A DNA stretch of 64,000 nucleotides. It comes from JBHJGM01 sp964405825. Lineage in GTDB: Bacteria; Verrucomicrobiota; Verrucomicrobiia; Opitutales; JBHJGM01. The stretch spans positions 1 to 64,000 of the forward strand of contig CAYOPI010000009.1 in NCBI GenBank assembly GCA_964405825.1. Direction: 5' to 3'. The position numbers and the translations under genes are program-made. Positions 31,231 through 40,577 of the stretch are shown here, piece by piece. Below the pieces are notes generated by a model, which was not told where the DNA came from, did not search any database, and saw only the letters and a list, made by a program, of their open reading frames with translations. How positions within the stretch are numbered: the first letter of the stretch is position 1; each line of letters starts with the position of its first letter.

Positions 31231-32694
31231 ATGTACGCGGTGTTGCAAGTGACGGACTTTGCCCTGCAGGCCCGACAGCGTCTGGAGCCGGCTCTGCGTG
31301 GTCAGCCCTGGGCGCTCATGCGGCCCTCGGCGCGGCAGTCGGTGGTGGCGGCAGCCTCGGCGCCCGCGCTGGCCGAAGGGGTCGAGGTGGGCCAAGCGGC
31401 GGCGCAGGCGGTCGCGCGTTGCGGAGGGCTGCTCCTGCGCGAGCGCAACGCCCAGGCCGAAACCCAGGCCGCGCGCCTGCTCTTTTACGCCGCCTACGCC
31501 ATCACCCCGCACGTCGAGGTGACCGCTCCCGGCCACTGCAGCCTGGACCTGCGCGGACGCCCCGACGAGGCGCACCCCGCCCTCTGTCTGCAGGCCGTTG
31601 AGCAACTGCACGGCCACGACCTCGACGCGCGCGCCGGGCTGGCCCCCACCCCCAAACTCGCCCGCTTCGCCGCTGCTCTGGCCCGGCCCCTGCACGTTGT
31701 CCGCGACCCCGCGCGCGATCTGCAACGCCTCGCCCTTGCCCGGACCGACGCGCCCGAGACCCTGCGAGACGTCCTCGCGCAATGGGGGCTGCACACGGTG
31801 GGGGAGTTTCGCCGTCTGCCGCGCCAGGCTGTCGGCGAGCGCCTGGGGCCGGACGGGCTCACCCTCTGGGACGACCTGCACGGGCGCACCCACCGCCCGC
31901 TGAAGGAGCAACCGCTGCCGGCGAACTTCGCCGCTGAACTGGAGCTGGAGGAAGCCATCGAGCGGCTGGACCCGCTGCTCTTTGTCCTGCGACGGCTGCT
32001 GGAGGAGGTCTGCGCACAGTTGCTGGCGGCCTGCCGGGTGGCGCGCACCCTCGCGCTGAATCTGCGCCTGGAAAATCGCCAGCACTACCACAAGGCCTTT
32101 CGCCTGCCCGAGCCCACCCACCGCGTGGAAGTCATCTTTCGCATGCTCCAGCATCACCTGGAGGGCGTGACGACGGAGGCCGCCATCGTCGCGGTGGCCC
32201 TGCAGGTCGAGCCCGCTCCCGAGCAGGCCCGCCAACTGGGGCTGTTCGAGTCCACCCTCAAGGATCCGCACCGGCTGACCGAAACGCTCGCGCGCCTGAC
32301 CGGCTTGAACGGGGGACACCCGCCAGGCTCGCCGCGCCCCCGCGACACGCACCGCCCCGACGCCTTCGAAGTGGTTGCGCTGGCCAACGAGGTGGCGCCC
32401 CTGCCCGAAACCGACCCCGCCCTCGCACGCGCGAGTGGCCCGTTGCTGCACCGCTTTCGCCCGCCGCGTCCGGCGCGGGTCTGGCTGCGCGAGGGCCGCC
32501 CCGTTCACGTATCCACAGAACCCCTACAAGGCGTCATTCGCGGCACCCGCGGGCCCTGGCGCGCCTCGGGGGACTGGTGGGAGCGGGGCCGCTGCTGGCG
32601 ACGCGAGGAGTGGGACATCGAACTGGCCGAAGGCGGGCTGGGACTGCTCGTGCGCACGCCCGAGGGCTGGTTTCTCGAAGGCATCTACGACTGA
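31231..32694 (+). CDS. imuB: ImuB, Y-family polymerase-like mutasome protein
   Basis: 487 residues. The N-terminus YAVLQVTDFALQA is the ImuB form of the Y-family palm; the catalytic acids are mostly absent (only one Asp in the first motif, and CSLDL in place of a SxDE motif), so it is probably not an active polymerase. Near residues 334-339 the sequence QLGLFES matches the beta-clamp-binding motif known to be essential in ImuB. The C-terminus (YDVE-like region, ending WFLEGIYD) is typical. A 171-nt gap separates it from imuA, and dnaE2 follows after 26 nt. It acts as the hub joining clamp, ImuA and DnaE2. Confidence 0.87.
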   Translation: MYAVLQVTDFALQARQRLEPALRGQPWALMRPSARQSVVAAASAPALAEGVEVGQAAAQAVARCGGLLLRERNAQAETQAARLLFYAAYAITPHVEVTAPGHCSLDLRGRPDEAHPALCLQAVEQLHGHDLDARAGLAPTPKLARFAAALARPLHVVRDPARDLQRLALARTDAPETLRDVLAQWGLHTVGEFRRLPRQAVGERLGPDGLTLWDDLHGRTHRPLKEQPLPANFAAELELEEAIERLDPLLFVLRRLLEEVCAQLLAACRVARTLALNLRLENRQHYHKAFRLPEPTHRVEVIFRMLQHHLEGVTTEAAIVAVALQVEPAPEQARQLGLFESTLKDPHRLTETLARLTGLNGGHPPGSPRPRDTHRPDAFEVVALANEVAPLPETDPALARASGPLLHRFRPPRPARVWLREGRPVHVSTEPLQGVIRGTRGPWRASGDWWERGRCWRREEWDIELAEGGLGLLVRTPEGWFLEGIYD

Positions 32695-32720
32695 GCCGAA
32701 TCAGATCAGGACAGCTTTGC

Positions 32721-35700
32721 ATGGCCGCGCCCGAGTACTACGAGCTGCACGCCCGCAGCGCCTTCAGCTTCCTGCGGGGGGCCTCCGCGCCGCGCACGCT
32801 GGTCGAGGAAGCCGCCGCACAGGGGCTGCCGGGCATGGCCTTGTGCGATCGGCTGGGCGTTTACGGAGCGGCCCGCTTTCACGCCGCCGCCGGCGAGCAC
32901 AATCTGCGCGGGCTCATCGGTGCCGAACTCCTGCTGGAGGATGGCAGCGTCCTGCCGGTCATCGCGCGCACCCGCAAAGGCTACCAGAACCTCTGCCGAT
33001 TGCTCAGCGACGCCCACCTGCGCGCGCCCAAGGGCGAAGCCCGTATCCTCGACCACGAGCTGCCGCCCGCCGCCCAAGGGCTCGTCGCGCTCACGGGCGA
33101 CCCTCACGAAGGTCCGCTGGCCCGCCTTTTCAAGAGCCCGAACACCTCCGCGCGGACCCTTCGCGAGCGCCTCAAGTGGCTCAAGCGCACCTTCGGCCCC
33201 GAGGGCCTTTACGTCGAGTTGCAGCGGCACCAGCGCCGCGGCGAGGAGCGGCTCAACAGCGCCCTCATCGACCTGGCCGAGGCGGAACACCTGCCCCTGA
33301 TCGCAACCAACGGCGTGATTTACGCCCGGCCCGAGGGCCGCCCGCTGGCCGACGTTTTCACCTGCCTGCGCGAACACACCCACCTCGATGCCGCCGGGCG
33401 TTTGCTTGCGCAAAACAGCCAGTGCCACCTCAAGAGCGCCGCCGAAATGACCGCGCTCTTTGCCGACCGGCCCGATGCCATCGACCACACCCGCCGCCTG
33501 GCCGACACGGTCGAATTCAGCCTGAAGAACCTCGACTACACCTTCCCCGATTACCCGGTGCCTCCCGGCGAAACCCAGCACAGTTACCTGGAGCAGCGCG
33601 TCTGGGCGGGCGCGCCGCGGCGCTTTCCAAAGATGACCCCGCGCGTGTGCCAGCAACTGCGCCACGAGCTGGACCTGATTCAGCGCCTGGGTTTCAGCGG
33701 GTATTTCTTGATCGTGTGGGACCTGATTGAATTCTGCCGCCGGAACGACATCCTGGTGCAGGGGCGCGGCAGCGCGGCCAACAGCGCCGTGTGCTACAGC
33801 CTGGGCATCACCGCCTGCGATCCGGTGGCCGGCAGGCTGTTGTTCGAGCGCTTCCTCTCAGAGGGGCGAAAGGGCTGGCCCGACATCGACCTGGACCTGC
33901 CCAGCGGTGACCGGCGCGAGCGCGTCATCCAGGAGGTCTACCGGCGCTACACCCGCCGGGGTGCCGCCATGACGGCCAACGTCATCACCTACCGCGGGCG
34001 CAGCGCCGTGCGCGAGATCGGCAAGGCCCTCAACTTCCCCGAGGAGATCATCAGCCGCTTCTCGGACCTTTACGCCAACGGCGACTTTCCGCAGACCCTC
34101 CAGCTCAAGCAGCAGCTCAGCCAGGCCGGCATCGCCCCCGAGCACCCGCGCGCCGCTGCCATGGCCGCGCTCTACCAGCAGGTCTACGGGCTGCCGCGCC
34201 ACCTGGGCCAGCACTCCGGGGGAATGATCATCTGTCAGGGGAAACTGGATACAATCGTGCCACTGGAAAACGCCTCCATGCCCGATCGCTCGGTCTCGCA
34301 GTGGGACAAGGACGACTGCGAGGACATGGGCATCATCAAGGTGGACCTGCTCGGGCTGGGGATGATGGCGGTGATGCAGGACGCCCTTGCCCTCACCCGC
34401 CAGCGCGGCCACCCCGTCGAGCTCAACCGCATCCCGCCCGACGACCCCGAAACCTACGACGCCATCTGCCGCGCCGACACCATCGGCGTCTTCCAGATCG
34501 AGAGCCGCGCCCAGCAGGCCACCCTGCCGCGCATGAAACCGCGCTGCTTCTACGATCTGGTCATCGAGGTGGCGATCATCCGGCCCGGGCCCATCGTCGG
34601 GCGCCTGGCCCACCCTTACCTTGACCGGCGCGCCGGCAAGCAACCGGTGGAATACCTGCACCCCGACGTCATCCCCGTGCTCGAGCGCACTCTGGGCGTA
34701 CCGCTCTTTCAGGAGCAGGTGCTGCAAATCGCGATGACCCTGGCCGACTTCACCGGTTCCGAGGCCGAGGAGCTGCGCCGCGCGCTGAACTTCACCCGCT
34801 CCACCGAGCGCCTGGAAAAAGTCCAGTTGAAGCTGCACGAGGCGATGCAGCGCAAGGGCCACCCGCCCGAGATCTGCCGCAAGCTGGTCGAGGCGGTCGG
34901 CTCGTTTGCCCTTTACGGATTCCCTGAAAGCCACGCGATCAGCTTCGCCCTCATCGCCTATGCCAGCGCGTATTTGAAATGCCATTACGGCGCGGAATTC
35001 TACACCGCCCTGCTCAACAACCAGCCCATGGGCTTTTACGCGCCGGCCACGCTGGTGCAGGACGCCCGCCGCCACGGCCTGCGTTTCCTCCCGCCCTGTG
35101 TGAACGCCTCGCAGTGGCCCTGCACGGTGGTTGACGAGGCCACCGTGCGCCTGGGCCTGAATCAACTGCGCGGGGTCAACCGGACCGAACTGGAGACACT
35201 CTGCCGCGAGCGCGAGCGGCGCGGGCCCTTCACGACGGTCGAGGATCTGCGGCGGCGCACGCGCTTCAACCGGGACGAGCTGCGCGCGCTGGCGGCGGCC
35301 GGGGCGCTCAACGCGCTGGGGGCGCACCGGCGGCAGGCCCTCTGGGAAGTCGAGCGCCACTTCGTGCAGGGCGACCTCTTTGATCAGCCCGAGGATGCCG
35401 GTCCGCCGGAGTTGCTGCTCGCGGCCGAGCCGGATTGCCCCTTGCCGGCGATGACGCCTGGCGAGCGTATCTCGCATGACTTCGCCGCCACCGGGCTGAC
35501 CGTGGGGCCGCATCCGATGCGCCTGGTACGCGAGCGCCTGCCGGAGATCTGGCGTGCGGTCGACCTGACCGAGGCCCGTCACGACGAGCGGGTCACCGTG
35601 GGCGGCGCGGTCATCTGCCGCCAGCGCCCGGGAACGGCCAAGGGCGTCTTCTTCGTGAGCCTGGAGGATGAGACCGGCGTGGCCAACTGCGTCATCTACC

Positions 35701-35870
35701 CCGATCCGTTCGAGCGCTTCCGGCTGATGCTGACCAGCGAGCCGTTCCTGGCCATCACCGGCAAGATGCAGCGGCTGCAGGGCACCCTCAGTGTATTGGC
35801 CGAGCGGATACGACCCTTGCGTCTCGGCGACGCCCACCTGCCCGAGCAGGCCTCCCACGATTTCGGCTGA
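32721..35870 (+). CDS. dnaE2: Error-prone DNA polymerase III alpha subunit DnaE2
   Basis: 1049 residues, the normal size for DnaE2/ImuC. The PHP domain opens with YYELHARSAFSFLRGAS. The C-family active site includes RGSAANSAVCYSLGIT and PDIDLDLPSGDR near residues 388-398, carrying the paired aspartates. The fingers (HSGGMIICQG), the helix-hairpin-helix region and a C-terminal OB-fold (VTVGGAVICRQRPGTAKGVFF) are all visible. The ATG at 32721 gives the family N-terminus; the longer open frame upstream overlaps imuB. It copies damaged templates with low fidelity during the SOS response together with ImuA and ImuB. Confidence 0.93.
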   Translation: MAAPEYYELHARSAFSFLRGASAPRTLVEEAAAQGLPGMALCDRLGVYGAARFHAAAGEHNLRGLIGAELLLEDGSVLPVIARTRKGYQNLCRLLSDAHLRAPKGEARILDHELPPAAQGLVALTGDPHEGPLARLFKSPNTSARTLRERLKWLKRTFGPEGLYVELQRHQRRGEERLNSALIDLAEAEHLPLIATNGVIYARPEGRPLADVFTCLREHTHLDAAGRLLAQNSQCHLKSAAEMTALFADRPDAIDHTRRLADTVEFSLKNLDYTFPDYPVPPGETQHSYLEQRVWAGAPRRFPKMTPRVCQQLRHELDLIQRLGFSGYFLIVWDLIEFCRRNDILVQGRGSAANSAVCYSLGITACDPVAGRLLFERFLSEGRKGWPDIDLDLPSGDRRERVIQEVYRRYTRRGAAMTANVITYRGRSAVREIGKALNFPEEIISRFSDLYANGDFPQTLQLKQQLSQAGIAPEHPRAAAMAALYQQVYGLPRHLGQHSGGMIICQGKLDTIVPLENASMPDRSVSQWDKDDCEDMGIIKVDLLGLGMMAVMQDALALTRQRGHPVELNRIPPDDPETYDAICRADTIGVFQIESRAQQATLPRMKPRCFYDLVIEVAIIRPGPIVGRLAHPYLDRRAGKQPVEYLHPDVIPVLERTLGVPLFQEQVLQIAMTLADFTGSEAEELRRALNFTRSTERLEKVQLKLHEAMQRKGHPPEICRKLVEAVGSFALYGFPESHAISFALIAYASAYLKCHYGAEFYTALLNNQPMGFYAPATLVQDARRHGLRFLPPCVNASQWPCTVVDEATVRLGLNQLRGVNRTELETLCRERERRGPFTTVEDLRRRTRFNRDELRALAAAGALNALGAHRRQALWEVERHFVQGDLFDQPEDAGPPELLLAAEPDCPLPAMTPGERISHDFAATGLTVGPHPMRLVRERLPEIWRAVDLTEARHDERVTVGGAVICRQRPGTAKGVFFVSLEDETGVANCVIYPDPFERFRLMLTSEPFLAITGKMQRLQGTLSVLAERIRPLRLGDAHLPEQASHDFG

Positions 35871-35919
35871 GCGCGTGCTTTGGCTTGGCGAACGGTGTCG
35901 GCACCGTTGTCATGGGCGC

Positions 35920-36828
35920 ATGTCCCCCACCCCGCTTGACCCGCAAGCCCTCCCCGTCGCCTTCATCGGCACCGGCGTGATGGGCGCATCGATGGCCGGC
36001 CACCTCCTGCAGGCCGGCTGCCGACTGACCGTTTACACCCGCACCAAAGCCCGCGCCGAAGCCCTCCTGGCCAAGGGCGCACGCTGGGCGCAGACCCCCG
36101 CCGAGGCCACCGCTTCGGCCAAGGTCGTCTTCAGCATCGTCGGCTTTCCCAACGACGTGGAAGAAGTCTACCTGGGTGACGACGGGATTCTGTCAGCGGC
36201 CCGGCCCGGCACGATCGTCGTGGACATGACCACCTCGCAGCCGGAGCTGGCCCGGCGCATCGCCGAAGCCGCCCGGGCCAGGAGCTGCGCCGCGCTGGAT
36301 GCACCGGTTTCCGGCGGCGACGTGGGCGCGCGCGAGGCCCGTCTTTCGATCATGGTCGGCGGCGAGCCTGACGCCTTTGGCCAGGTTCAGTCGCTCCTGC
36401 AGGCCATGGGCAAGAACATCGTCCTGCAGGGACCCGCTGGCAGTGGCCAGTACACCAAGATGGTCAATCAGATCGTCATCGCCTCGGGGATGCTCGGCAT
36501 CTGCGAAAGCCTGACCTACGCCAAAGCCAGCGGTCTCGACCCCGAACGCGTGCTCGAATCCATCTCCAGCGGGGCCGCCGGCAGCTGGTCCCTGAGCAAC
36601 CTGGCCCCGCGCATCCTCCAGGGCGACTTCGCGCCGGGCTTCTACGTGAAGCACTTCCTGAAGGACCTGAACATTGCGCTGGAATCGGCCGCCGCGATGC
36701 AGCTGGAACTGCCCGGGCTGGCCGCCGCGCAGAAGTTGTACGCCCGGCTGACCGAGACCGGCCACGGCGACGATGGCACCCAGGCGCTCTTCCGGCTTTA
36801 CGAACGGCAACTGACGGCCAATAGTTGA
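35920..36828 (+). CDS. 3-hydroxyisobutyrate dehydrogenase / tartronate semialdehyde reductase family
   Basis: 302 residues of the beta-hydroxyacid dehydrogenase family. The NAD(P)-binding loop FIGTGVMGASMAGHL, the substrate motif DAPVSGGDVGAREARLSIMVGG and the catalytic lysine in GQYTKMVNQ are all present. The family includes GarR/GlxR and MmsB, which reduce tartronate semialdehyde or oxidise 3-hydroxyisobutyrate; the substrate cannot be settled from sequence. ATG 35920 was chosen because the Rossmann fold begins 13 residues later. A CMD-family gene follows after 67 nt. Confidence 0.88.
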   Translation: MSPTPLDPQALPVAFIGTGVMGASMAGHLLQAGCRLTVYTRTKARAEALLAKGARWAQTPAEATASAKVVFSIVGFPNDVEEVYLGDDGILSAARPGTIVVDMTTSQPELARRIAEAARARSCAALDAPVSGGDVGAREARLSIMVGGEPDAFGQVQSLLQAMGKNIVLQGPAGSGQYTKMVNQIVIASGMLGICESLTYAKASGLDPERVLESISSGAAGSWSLSNLAPRILQGDFAPGFYVKHFLKDLNIALESAAAMQLELPGLAAAQKLYARLTETGHGDDGTQALFRLYERQLTANS

Positions 36829-36895
36829 GTTGTCCTGCATGTTAATTTGAAGCGGACGCCGCAAAACAATTCGCGCCCGCCTACGGAGAATCTCT

Positions 36896-37447
36896 ATGCC
36901 ACGTATCCAACCACTCGATCCCGCCGCGGCGACCGGCCCGGCCAAGCAAATGCTCGACGGCGTACAGCAGAAGCTGGGCGTTGTGCCGAACCTGCTGAAG
37001 ACCCTGGCGCACGCGCCGGCAGCCCTGCAGATGTATCTGGGCGACAGCCAGGCCCTGGGCGCAACCACGCTCACTGCGGCGCAGCGTGAGCAGATCGCCC
37101 TGGCCGTGGCCGAGAGCAATGGCTGCCACTACTGCCTTTCGGCCCACACGCTGATGGGCAAGGGAGCCGGTCTGGACGACGACGCCATCGCGGCAGCCCG
37201 CAAGGGGGTGGCCAGCGCCGCCAAGGACGCCGCGATGCTTGCTCTGGCCCGGGAGATTGTTGAGAAACGCGCCTGGGTCGGCGATGAAGGCGTGGCCCAG
37301 GCGCGCGAAGGCGGACTTTCGGACACGGAGATCATCGAGGTCATCGCGGTGGTGGTGCACAACCTGTTCACCAATTACATGAACCACATCCTCGACCCGG
37401 AGATCGACTTTCCGAAGGTGGCCCCACCGGCCAGCGCGACCGGCTGA
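36896..37447 (+). CDS. Carboxymuconolactone decarboxylase-family (AhpD-like) protein
   Basis: 183 residues, all alpha-helical. The redox motif CHYCLSAH, with two cysteines and a histidine, is the AhpD/peroxidase-related signature. These proteins act as alkylhydroperoxidase or disulfide reductase partners. GGAG lies upstream of the ATG at proper spacing. It is on the same strand as the dehydrogenase before it, and converges with the glycosidase on the other strand with no gap. Confidence 0.88.
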   Translation: MPRIQPLDPAAATGPAKQMLDGVQQKLGVVPNLLKTLAHAPAALQMYLGDSQALGATTLTAAQREQIALAVAESNGCHYCLSAHTLMGKGAGLDDDAIAAARKGVASAAKDAAMLALAREIVEKRAWVGDEGVAQAREGGLSDTEIIEVIAVVVHNLFTNYMNHILDPEIDFPKVAPPASATG

Positions 37448-39139
37448 TCAGGGAAGGCGAACGGCGTAGGCCGACAGGTCGACGTCGCCCTCGACCGCCT
37501 CATCCACGAGCAGCTCGATGTCGGCGGGGCCGCGCGTGGCGTAGCGGCGCACCACCCAGGACACCCCGCAGAAAACGGGCACCGCCGGCGTTTCGCCTTC
37601 GGGTTCAAGCAGGCGTCCCTTGACGCGCACGCGCAGACGCAGGGTCTCGTGCGCCTGCGGCTTCATCCGCCGTTGCTCGCGGGTATGCTGGCGCGCAAAG
37701 CGTTGCGGCAGGGCGTTCGGCGTATCCTTCAGCCGGGTGCAGACGATCAGCCGCTCGCCCTTTTCCAGAATCTTGGAGAGCCGGGCGGTGCGCCGCCGGG
37801 GCTCACCCTCAACGTGCAGCGGCAACAGGCGCATCGACTCGGGCGTCGGCGCATCGCCGCGGCGCTGAAGTTCGGGCAGGCGCTGCGCGCGTTCGCCCAG
37901 TCCCAGCAGCACGCAAGCCTCCGGCCCCAGTTGCAGACGCAGGAATCCCGGCTGCACCGAAAACGCCGGGCCGTCGGGGGCGTCGGTGAAGAGCACGGAG
38001 GCGTCCTGCAGTCCGGGCACCTCCAGTTCGACCTGGGTCACGCGCCAGTGGGGGTTGACCAGAAAGAGCAGCCCCGAGCGTCCGCCGCCGGTCATGAAGC
38101 CGTGCCAGGGCACCAGGCCCGGCTCGCCCGGTCCGACAAAGGCGGTGCTCAGCCGCTGCCGCCAGGCGGACTGGAACCACTGACGCTGGCGCTGGATGGC
38201 GGTCACGTCGGGATCGGTCAGAAGGGCCGGATTGCCGTAGAGCAGGTCCCGCCGCGCGCCGCGGGCCAACTGCGCAAGGTGACTGCGGCGGAAGCCTCGC
38301 CGACCCAGATAGAAACATGTGTTTGTCGCACCCACCATGACCCCGTGGTCGTCGATGCGATCGAGCGGAAAGCCGTCGCGATGCCGACGCCACACGCCCC
38401 AGTCCTGATTGAGGTTGCGGGCCCGGCAAAGCTCCAGCTGGGGCGGCTCGCCAATGTGCGGGTCGTTGGAGAAGTAGTGGTCGAAGTCGGCCAGCAGCGA
38501 AGGGTCGGCGGTCGGCCGGACCGGCTCGCCTGTTACCCCGTGGTTGCGCCCCTGCCAGAAACCGCAGTGCCCGATGACGCGCGCGTCGGGATAGCGCTCG
38601 CGCAACCGCCGCACGATCAGCGAAAAGCGTTCGCGGCTGAGGCGTTCGGTCTCCAAGGCGGAGCGGCGCGAGTTGGCCAGCCCCTGCGAGAAGGCGGCGA
38701 AGTCGAACTTGAAGTAGCGCACATCCCACTGCTCGGCGGCTTTCAACACGGAGGCCTCCAGCAGGTCGCCAAAGGGACCGTCGATCAGGCTGTAGTGGTA
38801 ATTGTCCGCGCAGAGGCTCTTCTTCCAGGCCGGCACGCGCAGGCGCCCGCCGTTGGTGGAGAACCACAGTCCCGGCTGCATCCCGAGCAGACGCAGGCGA
38901 CGCAGCAGACGGTCGGGTCCCTTGGGCCAGCGCTGGGGATGGAAGCGCTCGAAGCCGCGCCGGGGGTCGTACCAGCCGTAATCCAGGACAAAGTAATCGT
39001 AACCCAGCCCGAATTCGTCCTTCCAGCGTTGCAGGGCCTTGACCGCGTTGAGGGCCAGGCGCTCGGTCAGCTCAACCTGGTCGCCCAGCTCATCGTGATA
39101 GCCCCACGTATTGTAGACGCTGAAGGGCTCGGCGGGCAT
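37448..39139 (-). CDS. Alpha-galactosidase-like (GH36-type) glycosidase
   Basis: 563 residues without a signal peptide. A TIM barrel occupies the first two thirds, with YNTWGYHDELGD, YFVLDYGWYDPRRG and the nucleophile region VRYFKFDFAAFS, whose KFD fits the KxD of GH36/GH27 alpha-galactosidases. A GHCGFWQGRN segment follows. The last 200 residues form beta domains that look unlike the classical C-terminus. The substrate is unknown and assignment beyond clan GH-D is uncertain. It follows the alkaline phosphatase by 12 nt on the same strand. Confidence 0.7.
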   Translation of the reverse strand: MPAEPFSVYNTWGYHDELGDQVELTERLALNAVKALQRWKDEFGLGYDYFVLDYGWYDPRRGFERFHPQRWPKGPDRLLRRLRLLGMQPGLWFSTNGGRLRVPAWKKSLCADNYHYSLIDGPFGDLLEASVLKAAEQWDVRYFKFDFAAFSQGLANSRRSALETERLSRERFSLIVRRLRERYPDARVIGHCGFWQGRNHGVTGEPVRPTADPSLLADFDHYFSNDPHIGEPPQLELCRARNLNQDWGVWRRHRDGFPLDRIDDHGVMVGATNTCFYLGRRGFRRSHLAQLARGARRDLLYGNPALLTDPDVTAIQRQRQWFQSAWRQRLSTAFVGPGEPGLVPWHGFMTGGGRSGLLFLVNPHWRVTQVELEVPGLQDASVLFTDAPDGPAFSVQPGFLRLQLGPEACVLLGLGERAQRLPELQRRGDAPTPESMRLLPLHVEGEPRRRTARLSKILEKGERLIVCTRLKDTPNALPQRFARQHTREQRRMKPQAHETLRLRVRVKGRLLEPEGETPAVPVFCGVSWVVRRYATRGPADIELLVDEAVEGDVDLSAYAVRLP

Positions 39140-39151
39140 CGCGGGGACGGC

Positions 39152-40492
39152 TCAGTCGAGTTCTTCGCCAAAGAGCGCCAGGTACATCAGGCGATAGATG
39201 TCGGTGTTGTCCACGACGTTGCCGATCTTCTGGCTGTGCGCGCCGGCGGCCCGCGAGACGATGCCGCCATTGAAATCGGCGAAGCCGGCCCAGGCGATGC
39301 CGAAGGTGATGCGTTCGCCAAACTGATCGGGCGCGGCGACAAACGGCGGGGTACCCGTGCCGTCGACGCCATCAAGCGCGGCGCCGTTGCGCGTGGTGGC
39401 CGGCAGCGCGATGCCTTCGGGGAAGTTGCCGTAAGCCGCCGGCGGGCTGAGCACGGCCATGCTGCCGGCATCGCTGTCGGCCGCGGTGATCAAAAGCGTG
39501 TTGGGGTGCTTTTCGACAAACTCGGCGGCCACCGCGATGGCCTCGTCGGCGTGCTTGAGCGCCTGCAGCGTCCCCTTGGCGTTGTTGTTGTTGCCGAAGT
39601 TGTCGGTGCCCTCCTCTTCCAGGACCAGGAGGAAGCCTTCGGGACTGCGCCCGAGAATCTGCAGGGCCACGTCGACCATCTCGGCAACCGTCGGCGAGTA
39701 CGGCTGATACAGCGGCAGGCCCTGGGCAGCCAGGTCCTCCTCGCTCTGGTCGTTGTAGGTGTCCTCGGGGCCGAAGACGCCCAGAAGCTTGTCGGTGGTG
39801 GCCGGGTTGACGGCCATCAGCTGGTCGCGGGTGTAGACGACCGTGTAGCCGGCCTCACGTGCCTCGGCGATCAGGTCGAGGCCGTCGTCGCGGACGCCCT
39901 CCACGCCGTGAAAGCCGGTCTTACCCTTGGGCAGCATCCACTTTTCGCCAGCGAACAGAAGGACCTCGGCCCCGCTGCGCATGACCTGTTCGGCGATGCG
40001 GTTGACGTCACCGCGCCTTGGGCTGCGGGCCAGGAAGACGCCCGTGCCCGGTTCGCCAACGTGGCCGGAGTTGACCAGCCCGACCGCTTTGCCGCGCGCC
40101 TGCGCCTCCATCATGATGCTGCCGTCAAAGCCCGAAAGCGCCACCAGCGGCTCGGTCCCGTGCAGGCCGTAGGAGTCGGCCGGAACCTTCTTGCCGTAGG
40201 CGTGGACGGTCGCGCCGCCGTGCGAGGTGGAGGCCAGCGCGTCCTTCATGTGCCCGCGGTAGGTTGCCATCTCCGGCAACTTGTCCCAGGCGGTCATCCC
40301 GTCTGGTCCCACCGTATAGATGCGGTGGGCATCCCACATGGACAGGCTGGTGCCGTCGGGGTGAATGAAAATGGCGCTGCCGGGCAGCAGGTCCCCGGAT
40401 TTGCCGGCGTTGCGGGTGGACTCGCAACCGGCCAGGGCAAACGACAGCAGGAGGACCGCAGCCAGAGGGAACAGGCGCTTTCGCGTCATCAT
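39152..40492 (-). CDS. Alkaline phosphatase family lipoprotein
   Basis: 446 residues from ATG 40492 with a lipoprotein signal (PLAAVLLLSFALAGC, lipobox LAGC). The alkaline phosphatase fold is shown by FIHPDGTSLS, where the nucleophile Ser or Thr follows DGT, plus LVLEEEGTDNFGN, ITAADSDAGSM and AGAHSQK near the C-terminus. Usual E. coli PhoA reads DSAA at the nucleophile, so this belongs to a different subgroup. It releases phosphate at the cell surface or outer membrane. It is encoded 12 nt upstream of the GH36-like gene. Confidence 0.82.
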   Translation of the reverse strand: MMTRKRLFPLAAVLLLSFALAGCESTRNAGKSGDLLPGSAIFIHPDGTSLSMWDAHRIYTVGPDGMTAWDKLPEMATYRGHMKDALASTSHGGATVHAYGKKVPADSYGLHGTEPLVALSGFDGSIMMEAQARGKAVGLVNSGHVGEPGTGVFLARSPRRGDVNRIAEQVMRSGAEVLLFAGEKWMLPKGKTGFHGVEGVRDDGLDLIAEAREAGYTVVYTRDQLMAVNPATTDKLLGVFGPEDTYNDQSEEDLAAQGLPLYQPYSPTVAEMVDVALQILGRSPEGFLLVLEEEGTDNFGNNNNAKGTLQALKHADEAIAVAAEFVEKHPNTLLITAADSDAGSMAVLSPPAAYGNFPEGIALPATTRNGAALDGVDGTGTPPFVAAPDQFGERITFGIAWAGFADFNGGIVSRAAGAHSQKIGNVVDNTDIYRLMYLALFGEELD

Positions 40493-40577
40493 GATCGCCC
40501 AGCATGAAAGCGAGCCTGCCTGAAGCAAGGGCAAAGCGAGCCCTTGCTTTTCCGCTGCGGGCTGCCTTTCTCGGGCC

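Noticed and set aside
30232..32508. 758-codon minus-strand frame opposite imuA and imuB
   Set aside because: Shadow of two well-supported genes, Gln/Gly/Arg-rich, no motif.
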